Assembly (NCBI GenBank): GCA_029339195.1
Contig: JAPTJF010000459.1
Span: forward strand, 1 to 49,490
Source: Micractinium sp. NFX-FRZ
Lineage: Eukaryota; Chlorophyta; Trebouxiophyceae; Chlorellales; Chlorellaceae
Length of the DNA stretch: 49,490 nt
Reading direction: 5' to 3'
Position 1 is the stretch's first letter; each line of letters begins with the position of its first letter. The notes under the pieces were generated by a model. The model was not told where the DNA came from and did not search any database. It saw only the letters and a program-made list of their open reading frames with translations. Below, one piece after another: positions 42,385 through 49,490 of the stretch. Position numbers and translations under genes: made by a program.

Positions 42385-45300
42385 TCATGCCCTGATGGGT
42401 GCCAGCCGCGACTTGAGCAGTGCTGTGAGCTGCGCATCGTCCATGGCAGCCATGCGCTTGCTGTACCGGCTCAGGTGGCGCAGCAGGTAGGGGTACTGCC
42501 CCGTTATCACGGCAGCACCCACCTGCGGGCAAGGGTGTGGGAACGGGGCACGCAGGAGGGGGCGTGGGCCTGTGCTAGCAGGGCGGGTGCGGACGGGAGA
42601 GGAGCAGGCACAGCGCAGGCCGTCTTGGTGGCGGCAGCAATGCCACAGCACTGCACAGCACAGCATGGAGCCGCCTGCACCTCTACGGCTCAACCAACAT
42701 GATTAATCTCCACCCGATCTCACCTGGAAGAAAGAGATGCCCACAAAGACGAGCGCGTCGTGCTCAGCATGCGCCTCCAGCGTGGCAGCAAACCGGCTGG
42801 GAAGCTCGCTCCTGCGCGGTGCTTGGGGGCGGGCGGGTCATGGGGAGCAGGTTGACGTGGCAGGCAGCGCAAGGCGGTGCAGTGCAGCCTGCGTGGCAGG
42901 CGGCCCCGGCAGCCTGCGTGGCAGGCGGCCCCGCCTCGCCGCCGCCCGCGCTCGAGCAGCAAGCAACCCTCCACGCAGCTGTGCAGCCTCTACTGCGTAG
43001 CTATGGCCTCCACCTGCCGCCGCACCCACACACCCAGCAGCCCAACACCGTATGCCTGCGCTGCCCCGCATCCGCACACTCCACTACTCGCCCCCTGTTC
43101 CAGTCCCACCTTGTCCCCCTCCTCTCTCCCACCTCGTCCCCTCACACTGCACTACTCGTCCCCTGTTGCAGTCCCACCCCTCACCTTCACCTCGTCCCCT
43201 CCCTCACCTTCACCTCGCCCCCTCCCTCACCTTCACCCACCCCACTTCCACCCACCGTGCCCACCCGCCCCACCCACCAGTGCAGCTTCCCGTTGAGGTG
43301 GTGCACCACGTGGTAGCCGTCGTTGTAGGTCATGGCATTGTCGCCCACCCCGGCGCAGTTGTAGGTGAGGCGGTACGAGTCGCGGGGGGTGGAGGGGTCC
43401 ACAAACACGTGCTGGCTCCAGCTGCAGGGCAGCAGGTGCGCTGGCACACGTGTGTCAAGTGTGGGGGGAGGGTCCCAGGGGTCCCCCACACGTGCTGGCG
43501 CTGCAGGGCAAGCGGCGTTTCTGACATGTCTTCCCCTCCCCTCCCCTCCCCCTGCCCCAGCACTTGCCGAACATGAGGGCGTAGCATGCCGTGGGGCTGG
43601 AGCAGCACCCCACCCCGCATGCGCCACCCCATTCCCTTCCCACCCATGCCCACGCACGGCCGCTCACGTGCCACGCATGACGGCTACCAGGCGGCGACTC
43701 TGGCTGCCCGTGTAACGTGCCCGCCCACCCGAAACAAAATGCGCCCTGGGCACGCTCGACATGTAACAGGACAGGAACCGCACCCAGCATGGCAATGGGG
43801 GCACCTCCTTCTCCTGCCCAAGCCCACTCACTTGCCAAACATGAGGGCCAGGCTGGACAGGCAGTAGGGGATGAGCAGCACCCACAGCGCGGCCCGCGGG
43901 TTGGCCCGCCACGCGGCCGCCCCGCCCGCCAAGTAGGTCAGCTCAGTCGCCAGGCTGGCAGCCAGCAGGCCCCACCGGCGGTACTGCAGGCAGCGCAGGG
44001 GCACCTGCGGTACCGGCGCGGGGGTGGGGAGGCGAGGGACTGTTTTGGGCGCGGCAGGCGGGCGGGTGGATGCGGGTGGTGTTGGGTTGGGGCCGGCGGG
44101 CGGGGGGAGGTTGGTAGACACAATCACAGGGGAACCGTAAGGAGCCCGCCCTGGCTGCCTGCCAGCCTGCACGCCTTGGCTTTCTGCCTAGTACCAGCTA
44201 GCTTGCAAGCAGGCTGCGTGCCAGCGGCGAGTCGAGGAGCAGGAGGAGCGAGCAGGGCCGCGGGCAGGGCGGCGAGCGCTACGCCTACCTCCAGCCATGC
44301 GGCGAGTGCAAAGCGCAGCCAGTAGTGGAGAAAGGCGGCTGGGGAGTCCCGCTGGTACGGCTCCGTGCTGCTCGCGTCCTGACCCGCCCGGTTGTTGCCG
44401 CCGTGGTGCATGAGGCAGTGGTGCAGGAAGTACATGCCTAGTGGGGTGGCGTGGGGTGGATGGGTGGGTGGGTGGGGGCGAGACAGGGAAAAGCAGGGGT
44501 GGGTTGGGTGTTGGGTGCACGAGGCAGTGGTGCAGGAAGTACATGCCTACGGGGTGGGGTGGCGTGGGGGAGAGGACAGGGAAGGGACACGAAAGTGCAG
44601 GGGTGGGTTGGGTGCACGAGGCAGTGAGAGGAGCACCCGAACATGCGTGCCAGGTAGGCGGGCGAGATGGGGTGGGAGAGGGAAAAAACCATAAAAGGGG
44701 TGGGGAGCAGAGAGGCAGTTGTGCAGGAAATGCCTGCCTGGCCGGCCGGGTCGGCAGGAGGGCACAGAGGTTGGTGGGAGGAGCGGGCAGCTATGGGGGG
44801 CGTGTGGGAGGGTGCACTGCAAGCCCAGGAGTCCTGTGCAGTGTGCGAGCACATGCCAGGCCCAGCCCCAGGCTCAAGCGGCATGCAAGCCAGGGGAGCA
44901 TGCACGCAACGGTTCGCAGGCTGCCCTGCATTGCTGCGACGCTGTGTCCGCCGCACAGCCCTGCCCCACCTGAGGGTATGCCAAACAGCGGGGCCAGCAG
45001 CACGGGCGCCACAAGGTTGAGCGGCCACAGGCCTGTGCGGGGGTGGAAATGCGGCAGGCCCGGCTTTTCCTTTGTATGGCTGTGGCAGCTCCGAGCCGCA
45101 CCCATTGACACGACTCAACACGGGCATTGGAGGACTTGCGGGGCCCAGGATTCCGCTCTTGCCCCTGCCAGCTGCTGCCAGCTGCCCTGGCTGCCTTCAC
45201 AGCTGCCCGCTGCGCTGGCTGCCTCCACTGCTACCCGCCTGCGCTGCTGCCCGCAGCCCTAGCTGCGTCCGCCGCAGCCAGCCTGCGCTGCTACCAGCCA

Positions 45301-45841
45301 CCTGCTTGCAGGTGCCGCCTGCGCTGCCACCCGCCACCCGCCGCCGGCCGCCGCTCTGGCGCTCACCTCGCCTGAACAGCCGGCGGTGCTGCGAGTAGTG
45401 CAGGCTCAGCATGAAGCGTGCCAGGTAAGCAGCATAGTTGGCTGCCAGGTAGGCGGCGCCCAGCCAGTGCGGCAGCGGGCGGCTGGCGGGCGGGAAGAGC
45501 GCGAAGAGGGCGGCGGCGGCGGGCGCGGTGGTGAGGCAGACGTTCAAAAAGAGGAAGAGGATGGGCAGGTCACGTGGGTCCTCCAGCAGCGCTGCCAGAG
45601 GCTGCAGCAGGAAGACAAGGGAGGGGAAGAAAGGGACAGTGGGCAGGCAGAGGCGAGGGTGGCAGTGGCAGCACACAGGCGTCGTGCGGCGGCGGCGGCA
45701 GCGGCGCACCTTGTGCAAAGCGGCGGGTGGCGGGAAGAGGAAAGAGGCGGAAGGTGCCGCGGCGTCTGCGGCTGCAGCCGCACGCAGGCGCTCCGCGGCG
45801 GGCCCGTGAAGCAGGCTTTCTCCCTCGCCCGTTCGCCTCAT
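42385..45841 (-). CDS. Membrane fatty acid desaturase family protein
   Basis: Eight exons, 5' to 3': 45841-45710, 45601-45367, 45032-44970, 44437-44289, 44004-43832, 43421-43278, 42811-42724 and 42522-42385 (TGA), giving 373 aa. All three histidine clusters of the di-iron membrane desaturase/hydroxylase fold are present: HYSQH (about 112-116), HHCLMHH (about 149-155) and HVVHH (about 288-292). The last is followed by LNGKLHW and SELPSRF. Hydrophobic stretches (LPILFLFLNVCL, LWPLNLVAPVLLAPLFGI, AALWVLLIPYCLSSLALMFG) separate them. The stretch GNWSQHVFVDP is typical of one broad FA_desaturase subfamily found in algae and other protists. The enzyme should insert a double bond or hydroxyl using O2; the substrate and regiochemistry are unknown. 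The short Ala-rich N-terminus has no clear transit peptide. Confidence 0.87.
43560..43860 (-). repeat. Exon echo, donor end of desaturase exon 5
   Basis: ACTTGCC(A/G)AACATGAGGGC at about 43830-43850 (exon 5 end and donor on the minus strand) recurs at about 43561-43580 inside the next intron, keeping the coding sense ALMFGK. Confidence 0.85.
44401..44745 (-). repeat. Multi-copy exon echo at desaturase exon 4
   Basis: The exon 4 acceptor segment (44401-44445: GGCAGTGGTGCAGGAAGTACATGCCTA on the plus strand, in part) recurs at about 44515-44560 almost perfectly, degenerately at about 44612-44665, and again at about 44708-44745. Spacing is close to 100 bp, giving a ladder of decaying copies through the intron. 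Confidence 0.85.
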
Positions 45842-46645
45842 CGCCGATCCCAGCCGAGGTCCACAGGGACCTCTCCTTCGCGCCTACTCTTTATAAAGAC
45901 TCAACTGATTTGAATAAGCGACACCCGGCCGCCCTACACTTGAATAAGCCACCTTGCCATGCTCCGTCAGCATGCCGCCGCGCCGGCTACCGGTGCAACA
46001 CCCGGCAGCAGGGCCTTACCATGTGTGATTGAACGAGCACTCCAGGGTTGGATGACTCGGATAGATGAAGGGCACGGCATGAAGCTCAACATCTCTACCT
46101 GGTACAGGTTTAGGCGTGTGGAAGCTGCCGGAGAGGCTGCCAGTTCGGCGCCGCCAGGCTGCCGGTCCCGCCTGGCCACCCAGCAGGACGACGGATGTGC
46201 CACCTCCGCCATGGCCCAGTCCCTTCTAGCAGCTCAATGCTCTTCAAATCATGATAATGAATGCGTCATAGCGAGGGGGAACCGATCAGAAAGGCTGCCT
46301 CCGGCTTTACACTGTGGGTGTACAGCACCCCGGGACAGCACCCGGGACAGCACCTGCCAGGACAGTGTTATATGGCGCCGCCGCGAGTTGGGGCAGCATT
46401 CAGCCCCTCCTGGCGCCTACTGGTTGCCAAGTCCTCCTCACAGTCATACAACGCTTCAAAGCAGGGCACAGACCTTCAGACCCAAGGTGCACCGCGAGTT
46501 CCCTGTAGCTGCCCCCTGCCTGGCAGCTGCTGCCACGCAGGTCCGGGAAATAATGGCCAGTCAGCTACCCCTGTTGCTGCGTAATTGCTCGGTGTTTCGC
46601 CTCCTGCCACTCGCACCACAATCTGCGGCGTTTTTTCACCGCACC
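45842..46645. promoter_or_regulatory. Divergent upstream region, desaturase / M11 peptidase
   Basis: About 800 bp. On the minus strand a TATAAA box lies at 45895-45890, about 50 bp upstream of the desaturase ATG, which predicts a very short 5' UTR. No equally clear element is seen before the peptidase start. A 12 bp CCCGGGACAGCA-type unit is repeated at about 46329-46352. No supportable gene. Confidence 0.5.
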
Positions 46646-49490
46646 ATGCCCTCCTATGCCACCCGTCTGGCGATAGGGCGTGCTGCACTGGCGCTCTTGT
46701 GCAGCTGGCTGCTGCTCCCGCTGCATCATGAATGCCGCACAGCAGCAGCGGTTGACGATCGTATGCAAGTCCTCACAGGTCGGCGGGCCGCCGCTTGACG
46801 GGCGGCCGCGGCCCCCAGGCCGGGCAAGAACAGTACCACTGCAAGTCGACCGCTCGTTCACCGCCCTGACTGCCCGTCGCCTGCGCTCTGCAGGACGAGC
46901 GGCCCTTATGTCGCAGGAGTTCACAGGAAGGGCGGCGCACAGGAGGTAGGGCAAAGCCCTCCTGCGCCGGTGCCCTGCAGGACCAGCGGCACCGCCCCCC
47001 GGACATCGCCGCCTGCCCACCTGCCCGCCCTCACCTCTTTTTTTGGGTTCTGCCCTGCAGCCTGCTGGTGCTGCACACCCCTAATGGGCGCCGGGTGCAA
47101 GTGCATGTGGACAGACCTGAGGAGGAGCTGGCAGGCCTGCGCAGCGGCATGAGTATAGAAGTGGCCGGGCACTGGGCGGGCGCCCGTCCCGGCGCATATG
47201 GCGGCAAGGCGGGCGTGGCAGCAGCCGGCAGCGGCGCAGCTGCTGCCGCGGCAGCCGTGCCCCGTGCGGAAGCACACTTTCAGGCAGCAAGCATCCGTGC
47301 CTGGGGCGGCGACGGTGTGGCAGCGCCCGAGGTGGCAGCAGCAGCAGCTCACGGCGGCGGCAGCACAGGCAAGGGCGTGGCTGCGGCAGCAACCGCCGGC
47401 GCTGCACGCACCGTGGCCATCCCCCTTGTGTGGAGCAGCAACAAGCTGGCAGAATCAAACATCAGCACAATATTCATCCCAAGTGAGTGAGCAGTGAGCC
47501 CGAGAGGTGTGCCCGTCACCGCGCCGGATGGCGGGGCACCTGCCATTTGGGCCTGGGTGGCTGCGGGACCCCAGCAGCGGAACCCCAGCAGCCAGTTTTG
47601 GGCCCGCGCCTGAGGTTGCCAGTGGGTATCGCACGTATGCACACGGTCCATGCCCCTGATTCGCCCCTGCAACCCAGGCCCACTGCTTACTCACTCCTGC
47701 CTGCCATGCCCGCTCACTGGCCCCTTATTCACCCTGCCATCCGCGTCACCTCCAGTTGCCAGGCTCGCCCAATGCCCCGTCTCTTTTGCCCTGCCTGCCG
47801 TGCGCTCCCGCTGCTGGCATGCACGCCAGGCTTTGGCACCTTGATGGCACCTCTCACTCACCTGCAACTTTGACCCTCTTCCCACTTCTGTGTAGTCTGT
47901 TCTCCGCTTCCACGCCCTCCCCTTCGCTTCCCTCTCCCGCTCCGCCCCCCACCATGCCCGCCCCTGCAGGGCTGGTGGCCCCCTGCCACGCCTGCCGTGC
48001 GCGCGCGGTGCTGCCTCAACTGCAGCGCTCCCCTTCCTCACCCCCCACCTGCCTGCAGTCGCCGGGCTGGCGGCCCCCCGCCAGGCCTGCCCTGGCACGC
48101 AGCCGGCGCCGCTGTCCAGCCAGCAGCTGCGCCGCGTGGTGTTTGAGGAGGACAGCCCCGCAGGGGCCTTCTCAGTGGGCTCCCTCTTCAGGTCCTGCTC
48201 CTACGGCAAGGCACGGCTGACAAAGGGGAACAGCCAGGTGGCGGAGACGGTGCGCCTGCCCTGCAGCGGGACCGCCAGGTGAGAGCCCGCCGGCTGGGCG
48301 AGGCACATGTGCTAAAAAGGGCCGCCCCTCCTCCCCCCGGTCTTGCACCCCGCTCCACAACCGGTGTCTGTCAACACCTTCCCCATGCACGGAATCCACG
48401 TGGCTCTACTGTGCACCACTTTCAAGGCAAAGGGTTGGGAGGGCACCTGGGGCGTCCGACTCCCCTGCACCCACGCACACTCACAGCAGCCGCAGATGCC
48501 CTCAGCACCTGCCCCGACCACCGTCGCAAATTTGCATCTGCATCGCTGCCCTGCGCTGGTGTCTCAGCCCTGCCACTCCTCTGCGCCCCACCCTGCCCCA
48601 CGCGGGCAGCTCTCCCTCACCCGGCGCGGTTCCGCTTGCAGGTGTTCTGCCTTGCACAGTGCCTGCAGCTGCGGTGACCCCTCCCCTCCCCCTCCCTCTG
48701 CCCCTCTTCCTGTCACCCTCTTGCAGCTCTGGCCTGCCCTGGTCCCTGTCCTCCTGCAACTTTGCTGACCTGGACGGCGCAGCCGAGGCGGCCGACCGCA
48801 TCCTGCGTGCGCGAAAGGTCCCAGTGGACAGCTACCAGCACAGGTGCACGGCTCCAAAATCAGCATAAGGAAGGGTTGGGGGGAAGGCGGGGCTGGTGCA
48901 CGTTTCGGCCGCTCGCCCGCACGTGTGCTCGTGGCGTGTGCCCGGATGAGTGCTGTGAAGCCTGGGGGGCCCCGGTGCAGAAGCACAGGCAACACCTGCG
49001 CAGCAACTGGGTGCACAAGGCGGCCCGGGGCCAGGTGGCGAGGCCTGCCCGCCTGCGCTCTGGGCACCGCCAATACGGCGTGCCTGGAACCTGCCTGGCC
49101 CCGCGGCGGCCCGCCCTGCTGCAGGGTGCACCTCAAGCCCGGGTGATGATCGTCACATGGCGGGGGAGGGTCATGCCCGGGACAACACATGCCCTGCCTC
49201 TACATCGTGCCAACCCTGCGTGTTCCAATTGCCTCAATGTGTGTGTGTGTGCTGCAGGATGTACCTGATGCCCGCTAATGCGTGCGGCATGGTGGGCCTC
49301 GCCAACATTGGCTGCCCGCCCGGCATGCGCTGCCGAGTGTGGGTGGGCGGCGCCTACTGGGGCAACCCGGAAGCAGCTGTGCACGAACTTGGGTGAGATC
49401 TGATAGAAAAGAAAGCACGGCTGTCGGAGGACAAAAGGTGCCTGTGCGGGCCGATGGGGGCCAGGGCAGAGGGTGGGCGGTGCTGTGCAC
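46646..49490 (+). CDS. Gametolysin-like peptidase M11, 3' end outside window
   Basis: Exons: 46646-46778, 46894-46945, 47061-47482, 48059-48278, 48727-48843 and 49258-49392; the gene runs off the window in the next intron. They keep one frame for about 359 residues. A signal peptide is evident (MPSYATRLAIGRAALALL, then CSWLLLPLH). The middle has LLVLHTPNGRRVQVHVDRPEEEL and an A/G-rich segment. The C-terminal part, YLMPANACGMVGLANIGCP, then CRVWVGGAYWGNPEAAVHEL, matches the zinc protease domain of Chlamydomonas gametolysin (M11). The active-site HExxH is interrupted: HELG ends in phase 2 at 49392, and the final His must be on the next exon. M11 enzymes are secreted and cleave extracellular-matrix/cell-wall glycoproteins, classically at gamete wall release; algal genomes carry many paralogues with other roles. 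Confidence 0.85.
47960..48105 (+). repeat. Exon echo before M11 exon 4
   Basis: The acceptor plus GGGCTGGCGGCCCCCCGCCAGGCCTGCC (in part; about 48052-48092) is echoed at about 47964-48000 as GCAGGGCTGGTGGCCCCC followed by TGCCACGCCTGCC, with its own CTGCAG. Confidence 0.8.

Overview
This window looks like nuclear DNA of a unicellular green alga of the Chlorella/trebouxiophyte type. It is GC-rich, its genes are densely packed, and almost all are broken into many short exons by canonical GT-AG introns. I placed about 83 introns by hand and found no non-canonical ends. The gene set fits that lineage: a plant-type SWI1/AM1 (DYAD) protein, a GT77-like glycosyltransferase, plant-type wax-synthase MBOAT proteins, a gametolysin-type M11 peptidase and ARM-MYND proteins. 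I cannot name the species.

Layout: 107-400 holds a decayed non-LTR retrotransposon 3' end (-). 736-6793 (+) is a SWI1/AMEIOTIC1-like gene whose 5' end is unresolved. 7296-15435 (-) is a type II membrane glycosyltransferase of the GT77 type, with its 3' end abutting the SWI1-like gene. 16180-18020 (-) is RNA polymerase subunit RPB6. It is divergent from 18256-29238 (+), a 29-exon alanyl-tRNA synthetase with two in-frame starts, and they share about 235 bp of upstream DNA. 29826-32574 and 33103-35820 (+) are tandem wax-synthase-like O-acyltransferases. 37120-38547 and 39450-40940 (+) are tandem single-exon ARM-repeat/MYND proteins in a 2.3 kb duplicated unit. 42385-45841 (-) is a three-histidine-box fatty acid desaturase. 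46646-49490 (+) is a gametolysin-like M11 peptidase cut by the window end inside its HExxH site.

The reconstructed spliced frames close without gaps for GT77 (943 aa), RPB6 (148), AlaRS (954, or 986 with the extension), the two acyltransferases (448 and 428) and the desaturase (373), so these models are well supported.

The most striking signal is not a gene. In all eight multi-exon genes, introns carry degenerate direct copies ('echoes') of a neighbouring exon edge, usually including the splice site and usually about 95-140 bp away. I list more than 25 pairs. They look like tandem duplications across exon-intron borders that were absorbed into introns. One leaves an in-frame decoy exon start with a stop, one stays open and could be spliced in, and one seems to have supplied an intron's own 3' splice site. 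Recent homogenisation between tandem paralogues (ARM-MYND, and acyltransferase exon 4) points to the same duplication- and conversion-prone genome.
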